A DNA stretch of 64,000 nt from Streptomyces aurantiogriseus (lineage in GTDB: Bacteria > Actinomycetota > Actinomycetes > Streptomycetales > Streptomycetaceae): assembly GCF_014649375.1 (NCBI RefSeq), contig NZ_BMSX01000021.1:124001-188000 (forward strand), given 5' to 3'. Positions 8,069 to 16,784 of this stretch are shown here, one piece after another. The stretch's first letter is position 1. Each line of letters starts with the position of its first letter. A model generated the notes under the pieces. That model made no database searches and was not told where the DNA came from. It saw only the letters and a list, made by a program, of their open reading frames with translations. The position numbers and the translations under genes are program-made.

Positions 8069-8998
8069 TCAGGCCGCGCTGACCTCCCCCGTCACCGCCA
8101 CCCGCCCCACCAGCTCCTCGTAGGCGGCCCGGTCGAACTCGCCGGCCGCCGGGGAGAGGATCGTCGCCGCGGAGAGGGCGACGGCGCGGGCCAGGGTCTG
8201 GGGCCAGGGGAGACGGTCGACCAGGCCAGAGAGCAAGCCGGCGACCGCGGAGTCGCCGGCGCCCGTCGGGTTGCCGCTCAGGCGGGCGGGTGGGGTGGCC
8301 CGCCAGCGGCCCTCGGGGGTCGCCGCGACCAAACCCTCGGGGCCTAGAGAGGCCACCACGGAGCGGGCGCCGCGCCGACGGGCGTCCTGGGTGGCGCGCA
8401 ACGGTTCGTGGGAGCCGGTGAGTTCGGCCAGTTCGTCGGCGTTCGGTTTGATCAGGTCCGGGCGGGCGGCGACCGCACGGCGCAGTGGCTCGCCGCTGGT
8501 GTCCAGCAGGACGGGTATCCCCGCGGCGCGCGCGGTGCGCACCAGGCCCGCGTACGCGCCCACCGGCACCCCCGGCGGCAGGCTGCCGCACAGGGCCACC
8601 GCCTGCGCGCCGGCCAGCAGACCCTCGTACGCCTCCTGGAAGGCGGACCACTCGGCGGGTGTGATGACGGGGCCCGGCTCGTTCAACCGGGTGGTGTCGC
8701 CGGTGCGTTCGTCGACGACGGCGACCGTGCGGCGGGTGGTGCCGGTGACGGGTATGAGCGCGTCGGTCACGCCGGTGAGGCCTTGCAGGCCGTCCCGGAC
8801 GACGCGGCCGGTGGTGCCGCCCGCGAAGCCGGTGACCGTGACCTCGTGGCCGAGGGCGGCCAGCACCCGCGCCACGTTCAGCCCCTTGCCGCCGGGCCGT
8901 TCCGTCACGCCGGTCACCCGGTGCTCGGCGTGCGGGCGCAGGGCCGGGACACGGTAGGTGATGTCGAGAGCGGTGTTCAGCGTGACGGTGAGGATCAC
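8069..8998 (-). CDS. PfkB-family hexose kinase (1-phosphofructokinase / tagatose-6-phosphate kinase type)
   Basis: A 309-residue ribokinase-superfamily kinase. The N-terminal PfkB signature contains GGKGLNVARVL (residues 36-46). The C-terminal signature NPTGAGDSAVAG has the catalytic Asp in GAGD at 246-249. The opening MILTVTLNTALDITYRV is typical of the 1-phosphofructokinase/LacC subgroup, which phosphorylates sugar monophosphates. It lies downstream of nagK-nagA on the same strand but beyond a hairpin, so a role in amino-sugar or tagatose-type catabolism is only inferred. No PTS fructose permease is adjacent, which argues against a classical fruK. Confidence 0.85.
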   Translation of the reverse strand: MILTVTLNTALDITYRVPALRPHAEHRVTGVTERPGGKGLNVARVLAALGHEVTVTGFAGGTTGRVVRDGLQGLTGVTDALIPVTGTTRRTVAVVDERTGDTTRLNEPGPVITPAEWSAFQEAYEGLLAGAQAVALCGSLPPGVPVGAYAGLVRTARAAGIPVLLDTSGEPLRRAVAARPDLIKPNADELAELTGSHEPLRATQDARRRGARSVVASLGPEGLVAATPEGRWRATPPARLSGNPTGAGDSAVAGLLSGLVDRLPWPQTLARAVALSAATILSPAAGEFDRAAYEELVGRVAVTGEVSAA

Positions 8999-9085
8999 CT
9001 CGGCCGACCTCCCCCGCGTACTGGCGTTCGCCTTCTGTTCCGTGTTCCCGGGTTTCGGTGTTTCCGGGGGGGTCGATCATGCCAA

Positions 9086-9128
9086 AGAGACGGCGGTCGG
9101 CCCAGTCCCAGGGTCGGCCACCGTCTCT
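9086..9128 (-). terminator. Hairpin after nagA
   Basis: AGAGACGG/CCGTCTCT arms with further G+C pairing between them, followed by TTT on the minus strand, start about 15 bp after the nagA stop. The feature probably ends or attenuates nagKA transcription before the kinase gene. Confidence 0.65.
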
Positions 9129-9143
9129 CTCCGGGCGGACGAT

Positions 9144-10376
9144 TCAGGCCAGTTGGGGATCGACCACCCAATCCCCGCGCCGCATCACGCCCTTCAGGTC
9201 GAAGTTCTCGTCCAGCAGGACCAGGTCGGCGTCCTTGCCGGGTTCCAGGGAGCCCACGCGGTCGTCCATGCCCAGCAGGCGGGCCGGGTTGGCGGACAGG
9301 GCCGCGACCACGTCCTCGACCGGGAGGCGGTCGATCGTCACCGCCCGCTGGAAGGCGCGGTCCATGGTGAGCGTGGACCCCGCGATCGCGCCGCCCTCCA
9401 CCAGACGGGCCACACCCTCGCTGACCTCGACCTCCAGCGGGCCGAGCAGGTAGCGGCCGTCGCCGATACCGGCCGCGTCCATCGCGTCCGTGATGAACGC
9501 GACACGGCCCGCGCCCGCGTGACGGAACGCCAGCTCCAGGGCGGCCGGGTGGAGGTGGACGCCGTCGTTGATCAGCTCGACCGTGACCCGCTCGTCCTCC
9601 AGGAGCGCGGCGATCGGGCCGGGGGAGCGGTGGCCGAGGGTGGGCATCGCGTTGAAGAGGTGGGTGGCGACCGTCGCGCCCGCCTCGATCGCCTCGACCG
9701 TCTGCTCGTACGTGGCGTCCGTGTGGCCCACGGCCGCGATCACCCCGTGCTCGGCCAGCAGCCGTACGGAGTCGATGCCGCCCGGCAGCTCCGTGGCCAG
9801 CGTGACCATCTTCGCCTTGCCGCGCGCCGCGTCGATCAGCTTGCGCACCTCCGCCGGGTCCGGGTCGCGCAGCAGCTCCTCGGAGTGCGCGCCCTTGCGG
9901 CACGGCGAGATGAACGGGCCCTCGAAGTGGATCCCGGCGAGGTCGCCCTGCTCGGCCAGCTCGGACAGCAGCCCGGCCTGCTGGACCAGGAGGTCCATGT
10001 CGTCGGTGACGGTGGAGGCGACGAGGGTGGTGGTGCCGTGGCGGCGGTGGGCGTGGATGGCCTTGTGTACGTCGTCGGCCGTGCCGGAGAAGGAGGCTCC
10101 GCCGCCGCCGTGGTTGTGGATGTCCACGAAGCCCGGGACCAGCCAGTGGCCGGATACGTCGATGACGTGGGCGTCTGCTGGGGTCGCACCGGAGATGCGG
10201 GTGCCGTCGATGGTGATGCTGCCGTCGGGCACGGTGCCGGTGGGCAGCACCACCCGGGCGCCGACGAGCGTCTGCCTGCGTGCGCCGGATGCGGGCTGCG
10301 GGTGTGTGGTGGCTGGTCGCGCGCACGCGGCGGAGCCGCTGGATGTCGCGTCCCGCGCCCCTGAGGCGGTGGCCAT
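9144..10376 (-). CDS. nagA: N-acetylglucosamine-6-phosphate deacetylase
   Basis: A 410-residue amidohydrolase-fold enzyme that converts GlcNAc-6-phosphate to glucosamine-6-phosphate plus acetate. Visible signatures are the metal motif in GFVDIHNHGGGG, the EGPFISP substrate loop, VGHTDATYEQT and the catalytic Asp in FITDAMDAAG. ATG 10376 is chosen because it overlaps the nagK stop (TGATG), indicating translational coupling. Expression should follow the DasR boxes upstream of nagK. The N-terminal 30 residues are Ala/Ser/Pro-rich and probably not part of the fold. Confidence 0.95.
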   Translation of the reverse strand: MATASGARDATSSGSAACARPATTHPQPASGARRQTLVGARVVLPTGTVPDGSITIDGTRISGATPADAHVIDVSGHWLVPGFVDIHNHGGGGASFSGTADDVHKAIHAHRRHGTTTLVASTVTDDMDLLVQQAGLLSELAEQGDLAGIHFEGPFISPCRKGAHSEELLRDPDPAEVRKLIDAARGKAKMVTLATELPGGIDSVRLLAEHGVIAAVGHTDATYEQTVEAIEAGATVATHLFNAMPTLGHRSPGPIAALLEDERVTVELINDGVHLHPAALELAFRHAGAGRVAFITDAMDAAGIGDGRYLLGPLEVEVSEGVARLVEGGAIAGSTLTMDRAFQRAVTIDRLPVEDVVAALSANPARLLGMDDRVGSLEPGKDADLVLLDENFDLKGVMRRGDWVVDPQLA

Positions 10377-11320
10377 CAGGCGGTTACCTCCGTACGGTCG
10401 GTGTTGTCGAGGAGATCCCAGGCGAGGAGCCCGGCACCGAGGCATCCCGCCGTGTCCCCCAGGCCCGCCGGCACGATCTCCGGCAGTTTCTGGAAGGTCA
10501 GGCGTCGGCGGACGGCGTCCCGCAGTGGTGTGAACAAGGTTTCCCCTGCCTCGGCGAGGCCGCCACCGATGACGAGGGTGCGCGGGTCCAGCAGGGTGAG
10601 GGCGGTGACGAGACCGTCGGCGAGGGCGTCGACCGCCTGCTGCCAGATCCGGACGGCGTTCGGGTCGCCGGACGCGACGGCCTTCGCGCAGTCGGCCGCG
10701 TCCGCCTCCGGGTCGCCGCAGGCCTGCGCCCATGCCTCGCTCACCGCCGCCGCCGACGCGAACCGCTCCAGACAGCCGTGCTGCCCGCAGGGACAGGGCG
10801 TCCCGCCGGGCCGTACGACGATGTGGCCGATCTCGCCCGCGAAGCCGTGCGCGCCGGCCTCGACCCGGCCCCCCACGCCGATCGCACCCGCGATGCCGGT
10901 GCCCAGGGCGACGAAGAGGAAGCGGTCGGCGCCCCGGCCCGCGCCGATGCGGCCCTCCGCGAGGCCTCCGGTGCGTACGTCGTGGCCGAGGGCGACCGGG
11001 ATGCCGCCGAGCCGCTCGGAGAGCAGGTCGCGCAGGGGCACGTCGCGCCAGCCGAGGTTGGCCGAGTAGACGGCGGTGCCATGATTCTCGTCGACGATGC
11101 CGGGGACGGCGACACCGGCCGCGGACGCGGGCTCGCCGAGGTGTTCGGCGCCGTGTTCGCGCAGCTCGGCGGCGAAGTCGAGGATGTCGGCGACGACCGC
11201 GCCGGGGCCGCGTTCGCGCCCGGTGGCCCGGCGGGTCCGGTGCAGCAGAGCGCCGTCCGCGCCGACCAGTGCGGCCTTCATCCCGGTGCCGCCCACATCG
11301 AGGGCGATGACATGTCTCAC
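10376..11320 (-). CDS. nagK: N-acetylglucosamine kinase, ROK family
   Basis: A 314-residue ROK kinase with the ATP-binding opening ALDVGGTGMKAALVG, the ROK histidine/zinc segment GHIVVRPGG, and the CPCGQHGCLE cysteine motif that binds structural zinc. The N-terminus has no helix-turn-helix, so it is an enzyme rather than a ROK repressor. It phosphorylates GlcNAc freed from chitin or cell wall, feeding nagA, whose start overlaps its stop. GTG 11320 is chosen because residues upstream are not conserved and the DasR-type boxes lie just beyond it. Confidence 0.93.
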   Translation of the reverse strand: MRHVIALDVGGTGMKAALVGADGALLHRTRRATGRERGPGAVVADILDFAAELREHGAEHLGEPASAAGVAVPGIVDENHGTAVYSANLGWRDVPLRDLLSERLGGIPVALGHDVRTGGLAEGRIGAGRGADRFLFVALGTGIAGAIGVGGRVEAGAHGFAGEIGHIVVRPGGTPCPCGQHGCLERFASAAAVSEAWAQACGDPEADAADCAKAVASGDPNAVRIWQQAVDALADGLVTALTLLDPRTLVIGGGLAEAGETLFTPLRDAVRRRLTFQKLPEIVPAGLGDTAGCLGAGLLAWDLLDNTDRTEVTA

Positions 11321-11348
11321 GGGAGACAGTGTGGCCCGAGGACCCGCG

Positions 11349-11364
11349 AGAGGTCTAGTCCACT
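11349..11364. promoter_or_regulatory. DasR-responsive element (dre) 1
   Basis: AGAGGTCTAGTCCACT matches the dre consensus A(C/G)TGGTCTAGACCA(C/G)T at 14 of 16 positions. It lies 29 bp upstream of the nagK start and should give repression relieved by glucosamine-6-phosphate. Confidence 0.8.
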
Positions 11365-11405
11365 TGCGCATCCTGGGGGTACCGTGCAGCTGCGCAGGGC
11401 CCGGA

Positions 11406-11421
11406 AGAGGTCTAGTCCACC
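11406..11421. promoter_or_regulatory. DasR-responsive element (dre) 2
   Basis: AGAGGTCTAGTCCACC matches the dre consensus at 13 of 16 positions, 57 bp from dre 1. It lies between nagK and the divergent lipoprotein gene, so it could serve both. Confidence 0.72.
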
Positions 11422-11423
11422 TG

Positions 11424-11439
11424 CGTGGTGTAGACCTTA
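11424..11439. promoter_or_regulatory. Possible weak third dre half-site pair
   Basis: CGTGGTGTAGACCTTA matches 11 of 16 consensus positions and directly abuts dre 2. It is nearest the lipoprotein start. Alone it would be unconvincing; the cluster makes it worth recording. Confidence 0.4.
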
Positions 11440-11516
11440 TTCCGCATATCGGTTTCATTGGTCGGAGCATTCATATGCGTTTCATCGGGCTCGGCCATCA
11501 GGCAGCAGGAGAAGCA

Positions 11517-12794
11517 GTGCAGCGGCGGGCAAGGAAGTCAGGAACGATCGCGGTGGCGTCCGCCCTGGGCATGACGGCGGTCCTCGCCGGCTGCGGGGTC
11601 GGCGGCGACTCCGGCGACGTCACCCTGAGACTCGTCGCCGCCGACTACGGCGACAGCAGCGCCAACAGCTCGAAGAAGTACTGGGACGAGCTCGTCGAGG
11701 CGTACGAGAAGGACCACCCCGGCGTCACCGTCGACGTGACCGTGTACTCCTGGAACGACGTCGACCGCGAGGTCAAGGAGATGGTCGACGCCGGCAAGGC
11801 GCCCGACATGGCGCAGATCGGCGCGTACTCCGACTACGCCGCCGACGACCTGCTCTACAAGGCGAGCGAAGTGCTCTCCATCCCCGTCCAGGCCGACTTC
11901 GTGCCCCAGCTCGCGGACGCGGGCGAGGTGAGGAGCGTGCAGTACGGCATGCCGTTCGCCTCCTCGACGCGGCTGCTGTTCTACAACAAGAGCCTCTTCG
12001 AGAAGGCCGGGATCACCGCGCCCACCACCTGGGCCGAACTCGCCGACGGCGCCGAGGCGCTCAAGGCGGAGGGCGTGAAGTACCCCTACGCACTGCCCCT
12101 CGGGCCGGAGGAGGCGCAGGCCGAGACGATGCAGTGGCTGCTCAGCGGCGGGGGCGGCTACACCGCGACCGCCACCGGCTACAGCCTCGACTCCACCGAG
12201 AACGTCGCGACCTTCTCCTGGCTGAAGAACAACCTGGTCGGCAAGGGCCTGACCGGGCCGGTCGCGCCGGACAAGCTCAACCGGGCCGACGCGTTCGCGG
12301 CGTTCGCCGCCGGGCAGGTCGGGATGCTCAACGGGCATCCCTCGCTGATGAAGATGGCCGCGAAGAAGGGCGTGAAGTTCGGCATGGTGCCCATGCCCGG
12401 CGTCGACGGCCCCGCCAAGGTCTCCATGGGCGTCGCCGACTGGATGACCGCCTTCAAGCAGAACGGGCACGCCGACCAGATCAAGGAGTTCCTGACCTTC
12501 GTCTACAGCGAGGAGAACGTCCTCGACTTCTCCCGCGAGTACGACCTGCTGCCGGTCACCAACTCCGCGTCCCTGGTCATGAGCGAGGCCGCGGAGGACG
12601 CGGACCTCAAGCCGTTCCTGGACCAGCTCCCGTTGTCCGAGCTGTATCCCGTGGGGCGGACCTCCTGGGCGACGGTCAGCGCGGACATCAAGCAGCGGAT
12701 CGGGCAGGCCGTGACGCCGTCCGGCAGCCCGGCCGGTGTCCTCGGCCAGCTGCAGGCGACGGCCACCACGGTGGAGAGCGGCTCCGCCGGGTGA
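11517..12794 (+). CDS. Sugar-binding lipoprotein (ABC transporter substrate-binding, SBP_bac family)
   Basis: A 425-residue extracytoplasmic solute-binding protein with a lipoprotein signal peptide: basic start (MQRRARKSG), hydrophobic core, lipobox LAGC at about residues 24-27, then the mature domain with sugar-binding motifs such as YGMPFASSTRLLFYNKSLFEKAG. GTG 11517 is chosen because AGGAG lies 6 nt upstream; ATG 11475 is an alternative that lengthens the signal peptide. No ABC permease genes follow, so it must use permeases encoded elsewhere. Divergence from nagK across dre boxes suggests uptake of an amino sugar or oligomer. Confidence 0.88.
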   Translation: MQRRARKSGTIAVASALGMTAVLAGCGVGGDSGDVTLRLVAADYGDSSANSSKKYWDELVEAYEKDHPGVTVDVTVYSWNDVDREVKEMVDAGKAPDMAQIGAYSDYAADDLLYKASEVLSIPVQADFVPQLADAGEVRSVQYGMPFASSTRLLFYNKSLFEKAGITAPTTWAELADGAEALKAEGVKYPYALPLGPEEAQAETMQWLLSGGGGYTATATGYSLDSTENVATFSWLKNNLVGKGLTGPVAPDKLNRADAFAAFAAGQVGMLNGHPSLMKMAAKKGVKFGMVPMPGVDGPAKVSMGVADWMTAFKQNGHADQIKEFLTFVYSEENVLDFSREYDLLPVTNSASLVMSEAAEDADLKPFLDQLPLSELYPVGRTSWATVSADIKQRIGQAVTPSGSPAGVLGQLQATATTVESGSAG

Positions 12795-12817
12795 GCCGCC
12801 TGCGTTACGGTGCGGGC

Positions 12818-13057
12818 ATGGAGCGGCCGGAGGAAGAGCTGGGGGCGCGGGAGCGGGGCATCCTCGCGCTGGAGCGGCGTGGGTTTCCCGCGGCGGGGGT
12901 GAAGGAGCGGGCGATCCGGGAGGAGCTGGGGTTGTCGCCGGTGCGGTACTACCAGCTGCTGAATGCTTTGCTGGATGATCCGAGGGCGCTGGCCCTTGAT
13001 CCGGTGACGGTGAATCGGTTGCGGAGGGTGCGGGAGGGTCGGCGGGCGGAGCGTTGA
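12818..13057 (+). CDS. DUF3263-type small helical protein
   Basis: A 79-residue protein with the DUF3263 pattern: ERGILALERRGF, then KERAIREELGLSPVRYYQLL, which reads like a helix-turn-helix, then DDPRALALDPVTVNRLRR. DUF3263 proteins are actinobacterial and uncharacterised; DNA binding is inferred only from the helix pattern. It lies 23 bp after the lipoprotein gene and could be co-transcribed. Confidence 0.85.
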   Translation: MERPEEELGARERGILALERRGFPAAGVKERAIREELGLSPVRYYQLLNALLDDPRALALDPVTVNRLRRVREGRRAER

Positions 13058-13131
13058 GGTTGCCTGCGGGGGTGGTTGTGCGGGTGGGCAGGGGTTGCCG
13101 TCCCCTGGGGGCTCCGCCCCCAGACCCCCGT

Positions 13132-13173
13132 CGGCCCTGAACGGGCCTCGTCCTCAAACGCCGGACGGGCTGG
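13132..13173 (+). repeat. Dispersed Streptomyces intergenic repeat, family A, copy 1
   Basis: CGGCCCTGAACGGGCCTCG continues into CCTCAAACGCCGGACGGGCT. A second copy is at 41666-41727. It is preceded by a short hairpin, CTGGGGGC tcc GCCCCCAG, at about 13104-13122. It fills the gap before otsB. Confidence 0.75.
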
Positions 13174-13205
13174 GATGACCTCACCCCCGCGGTTATCGTC
13201 ACCGT

Positions 13206-14066
13206 ATGGGCACCCAAGAGACGCACTCCACGGAACCCGGACTCCCCACCCCCACCACACCCCACGGCCGACAAGGCCTCGACGCGATCCTGGCCGGTCC
13301 CCGTACCGCCCTCATCGGGCTCGACTTCGACGGCACGCTCGCGCCGATCGTCGAGAATCCGGATGACGCCCGGGCGCACCCGGATGCCGTGCCCGCCCTC
13401 GCGGAACTCGCCCCCAAGGTCGCCTCCGTCGCGGTCGTCACCGGTCGCCCCGCTGCCGTGGCCGTGCGCAACGGGGGGTTCGCCGGGGTGCCGGGGCTGG
13501 AGCATCTCGCCGTGCTCGGGCATTACGGGGCCGAGCGGTGGGACGCGCGGACCGGTACCGTCTCCGCGCCCGCCCCGCACCCCGGTGTCGCCGCCGTGCG
13601 GGCCGAGCTGCCGGGGGTGCTGGACGCGGCCGGGGCGTGGCAGGGGACGTGGGTGGAGGAGAAGGGGCGGGCCGTCGCCGTGCACACACGGCGGGCCAGT
13701 GATCCCCAGGCCGCCTTCGAGGCTCTCCGGCAGCCCCTCACCGACCTCGCCGCCCGGCACGGGCTGATCGTCGAGCCCGGCCGGATGGTGCTCGAGCTGC
13801 GGCCGCCCGGCGTGGACAAGGGCGTGGCGCTGACCGAATACGTCCGTGAGATCGGCGCCGAGTCCGTTCTCTACGCCGGCGACGACCTCGGCGACCTTCC
13901 CGCCTTCGCCGCCGTCGAGAAGCTCCGCTCCGACGGCCTTCCCGGTCTGCTCGTGGCGAGCGGCAGCGCCGAGGTCACCGAGCTCGCCGAGCGCGCCGAC
14001 CTCGTCGTCGACGGGCCCGCCGGTGTCGTACGACTGCTGCGGACGCTGGCGGATCAGCTGGGCTGA
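13206..14066 (+). CDS. otsB: Trehalose-6-phosphate phosphatase
   Basis: A 286-residue HAD-superfamily phosphatase. Motif I is LIGLDFDGTLAPI, with nucleophile Asp in DFDGT. The C-terminal acidic motif is YAGDDLGDLPAF, and the OtsB segments GHYGAERW and ELRPPGVDKG are present. It removes the phosphate from trehalose-6-phosphate made by OtsA. The gene is convergent with otsA and the two stops overlap by 13 bp, so they are not co-transcribed although they act in sequence. Confidence 0.94.
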   Translation: MGTQETHSTEPGLPTPTTPHGRQGLDAILAGPRTALIGLDFDGTLAPIVENPDDARAHPDAVPALAELAPKVASVAVVTGRPAAVAVRNGGFAGVPGLEHLAVLGHYGAERWDARTGTVSAPAPHPGVAAVRAELPGVLDAAGAWQGTWVEEKGRAVAVHTRRASDPQAAFEALRQPLTDLAARHGLIVEPGRMVLELRPPGVDKGVALTEYVREIGAESVLYAGDDLGDLPAFAAVEKLRSDGLPGLLVASGSAEVTELAERADLVVDGPAGVVRLLRTLADQLG

Positions 14067-15526
14067 ATCGCCCGCAGCGCCTGCAGCTGCTCCAGGAACC
14101 ACTGGGCCGGAGGCAGCGCGGTCGCGGCTGCAGCCAGCCTCTTGGTGCGCTCCGCCCGCTCCTCCGGCCCCATGGTCAGCGCCTGGTGCAGGGCGCGGGC
14201 GGTCTCCATGATGTCGTAGGGGTTCACGACGATCGCGTCGTCGCCCAGTTCCCAGTACGCGCCGGCCTCCCGGGACAGCACCAGTGCGCAGCCGTTGTCG
14301 GCGACGAGCGGGACCTCCTTCGCGACGAGGTTCATGCCGTCGCGGATGGGGTTGACCAGGGCCACGTCGGCGAGGCGGTACGCGGCCAGGGAGCGGGCGA
14401 AGTCGTCCTTCACATGGAGGACGACCGGGTTCCAGCCGGGTGTGGCGTACCGCTCGTTGATCTCTGCCGCCACCCGTTGCGTCTCGGCCGTGTACTCGCG
14501 GTAGACGGCGAGGTCGTGGCGGGAGGGGTAGGCGAAGGCGACGTGGACGACACGCTCGTGCCACTCGGGGTGGTCGTCGAGCAGCTGCCGGTACGCCAGC
14601 AGGCCGCGCGCGATGTTCTTCGACAGCTCGGTGCGGTCGACGCGGACGATCGCCTTGCGGGCGCTGCCGTCGGGGGCCGTGCCGATCTCCTCGCGGAGGT
14701 CGGCCATGCGTTCCTCGACGTCCGGCTCGTGGGAGCGGGCGCGCAGGAAGTCGCCGTCGGCGCCCAGACCGTGGACACCGATCTCGGTCCTCCCCAGGCC
14801 TCCGGTGAACTCCGTGCAGCACGCCGTGAACGCGTCCGCCCAGCGCCGGGTGAGGAAGCCCAGGCGGTCCGCGCCGAGCATTCCGCGCAGGAGCTGGGTG
14901 CGGATGTCGTCGGGGAGCAGGCCGAAATAGTCCGCCGGCGCCCACGGTGTGTGCGAGAAGTGGCCGATGCGCAGGTCCGGGCGCAGTTCGCGGAGCATGC
15001 CGGGGACCAGGCAGAGGTGGTAGTCCTGCACCAGGACCGCCGCGCCCTGAGCCGCCTCCTCCGCCAGCGCCTGTGCGAAGGCCCGGTTGTACGTCTCGTA
15101 CGACGCCCACTGGCGCCGGAACTCCGCGTCGAAGACCGGCTCCAGCGGGGTCTGGTACAGCAGGTGGTGGATGAACCACAGCACCGAGTTGGCGATGCCG
15201 TTGTACGCGTCGGCGTGCACGTCCGCCGGGATGTCCAGCATCCGCACGCCGTCCCCCACTCTCGGCTTCGCTCGAGCGGGGGCACCCCCACCACCGACCC
15301 CGCGCCGTACCGCCTCGCGGTCGCCGTCGGAGAGCGCCGAGCACACCCAGAGGGCGCCCGCGTCGGGGCCGATCGCCGACAGACCCGAGACCAGTCCGCC
15401 GCCACCCCGCTTGGCGTGCAGCGAACCGTCCTCGCGGACGGCGTACGAGACCGGGCCGCGGTTGGACGCGACCAGCACCTGAGCACCTTCAGCACCCTGG
15501 GCAGCAGCACCGTGCGTGGAAGCCAT
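14054..15526 (-). CDS. otsA: Trehalose-6-phosphate synthase (GT20)
   Basis: A 490-residue retaining glycosyltransferase joining glucose from UDP- or GDP-glucose to glucose-6-phosphate. Family marks are SNRGPVSY and KRGGGGLVSGL at the N-terminus, SVLWFIHHLLY, VQDYHLCLVP, GHFSHTPWAP, and the C-terminal nucleotide site NPIRDGMNLVAKE with LVLSREAGA. ATG 15526 is used. An in-frame 39-bp stretch (15252-15290), encoding a Gly/Pro/Arg-rich insert around GGGGAPARAKPRVGD, matches a dispersed palindromic repeat and appears to be extra relative to the family. The insertion is in a surface loop region and the rest is intact, so activity is probable. Confidence 0.93.
   Translation of the reverse strand: MASTHGAAAQGAEGAQVLVASNRGPVSYAVREDGSLHAKRGGGGLVSGLSAIGPDAGALWVCSALSDGDREAVRRGVGGGGAPARAKPRVGDGVRMLDIPADVHADAYNGIANSVLWFIHHLLYQTPLEPVFDAEFRRQWASYETYNRAFAQALAEEAAQGAAVLVQDYHLCLVPGMLRELRPDLRIGHFSHTPWAPADYFGLLPDDIRTQLLRGMLGADRLGFLTRRWADAFTACCTEFTGGLGRTEIGVHGLGADGDFLRARSHEPDVEERMADLREEIGTAPDGSARKAIVRVDRTELSKNIARGLLAYRQLLDDHPEWHERVVHVAFAYPSRHDLAVYREYTAETQRVAAEINERYATPGWNPVVLHVKDDFARSLAAYRLADVALVNPIRDGMNLVAKEVPLVADNGCALVLSREAGAYWELGDDAIVVNPYDIMETARALHQALTMGPEERAERTKRLAAAATALPPAQWFLEQLQALRAIQPS
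15252..15290 (-). repeat. Palindromic intergenic-type repeat (family C) inside otsA
   Basis: On the minus strand the element runs from GGGGGTGCCCCCGCTCGAGC through GAAGCCGAGAGTGGGGGA. A close relative is intergenic at 42954-42995. The copy here is 39 bp, a multiple of three, and keeps the otsA frame open. Confidence 0.7.
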
Positions 15527-15633
15527 ACGCCTCAACCTAGCCCGGTCCGGATCCGCTCAAACGTACGGATGCACTGCGTTGACGGGCCATATCCAGCCGT
15601 ATACGGCCCGCTCATCCGTGTGACGCGGCCGGG

Positions 15634-16662
15634 TCACGCGACCTTGCGGGCCGCGTACTCCGCGATCTCCGCCATCGGCGGCCGTTCCTCCGTGTCCACC
15701 GAGTAGGTGCGCGGCTCGAAGCCGTCCGCGCCCCGCTCGAACTGGGTGAGGGAGGGCCGGACGAGGTGTCCGCGGGCCAGCCGGAGCTGGGCCGTGCGGT
15801 AGATCGCCGCCGCCATCCGGCCGAGCGCCTGCCCGTCCTGATGGCGGTGCTTGCGTACGCCCACGTCGACCTGGGCCAGCGCGTCCAGGCCCACCAGGTG
15901 CAGCGCGTCGACCAGCATGCCCAGCTCCACGCCGTAGCCGACGGGGAACGGCAGCTGTTCCAGCAGGCTGCGGCGGGCCGCGTACTCACCGCCCAGCGGC
16001 TGCACGAAGCCGGCCAGCTGCGGCCAGTGCATGTTGAGCAGGGGACGGGCCATCAGTTCCGTCACCCTGCCGCCCTGGCCGGCGGTCCTGCCGGAGGCGG
16101 GCGAATCCAACTCGGTGCCCAGCGGGCGGTCGTACATTCCCTTGACCAGGTCCACCCCGGGGTCGGTGAGCAGCGGGCCCACGATCCCCGAGACGAAGTC
16201 GGAGGAGAACTCCTTCAGGTCGGCGTCGATGAAACAGACGATGTCCCCGGTGGTGACCAGCAGGGAGCGCCACAGGACCTCGCCCTTGCCGGGCACGCTC
16301 GGGATCCGGGGGAGGATCGCGTCCCGGTGGACGACTCGCGCCCCGGCGCCCGCGGCGACCTCCGACGTACGGTCGGTGGAGCCGGAGTCGACGACGACGA
16401 TCTCGTCGACGAGCGGGACCTGCTGCATGAGGTCGTGACGGATGACCGCGACGATGTCGCCGACCGTCTCCTCCTCGTTCAGCGCGGGCAGCACGACGGA
16501 CACCGTCTGGCCCGTGGCCCGCTTCGCGGCCAGGATCCTGTGGAGCGGGCGATCGGTCACGGACCAGGAGCGGGTGGCCAGCCAGCGCTCGACTTCTTCC
16601 AGCACGGTCTGCGGCTCCTCACTGTCGACTGTCGTGATCACACCAGGTGCACGAGGGGTCAC
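15634..16662 (-). CDS. gpgS: Glucosyl-3-phosphoglycerate synthase (GT81)
   Basis: A 342-residue GT-A-fold glycosyltransferase transferring glucose from NDP-glucose to 3-phosphoglycerate. Motifs are VSVVLPALNEEETVG, the nucleotide loop VDSGSTDRTSE, the metal motif FIDADLKEF, and the acceptor-side segment QPLGGEYAARRSLLEQLPF. The product is the precursor of glucosylglycerate and, in mycobacteria, of methylglucose lipopolysaccharide. Placement next to otsA/otsB suggests a compatible-solute or polysaccharide block. GTG 16662 is taken as the start; GTG 16641 is possible. It is divergent from the SAM-riboswitch gene. Confidence 0.9.
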   Translation of the reverse strand: MTPRAPGVITTVDSEEPQTVLEEVERWLATRSWSVTDRPLHRILAAKRATGQTVSVVLPALNEEETVGDIVAVIRHDLMQQVPLVDEIVVVDSGSTDRTSEVAAGAGARVVHRDAILPRIPSVPGKGEVLWRSLLVTTGDIVCFIDADLKEFSSDFVSGIVGPLLTDPGVDLVKGMYDRPLGTELDSPASGRTAGQGGRVTELMARPLLNMHWPQLAGFVQPLGGEYAARRSLLEQLPFPVGYGVELGMLVDALHLVGLDALAQVDVGVRKHRHQDGQALGRMAAAIYRTAQLRLARGHLVRPSLTQFERGADGFEPRTYSVDTEERPPMAEIAEYAARKVA

Positions 16663-16784
16663 CGTGTGATCCGTCTCGCGGTTCGGACGACTATCTCAAC
16701 TGTCCTGGCCTTCGGTTACAGTCTTGAACAACGCGGATGACCATCGCATGTCCGGGGGTCGCCCGCGTTCACAACCACATACCG

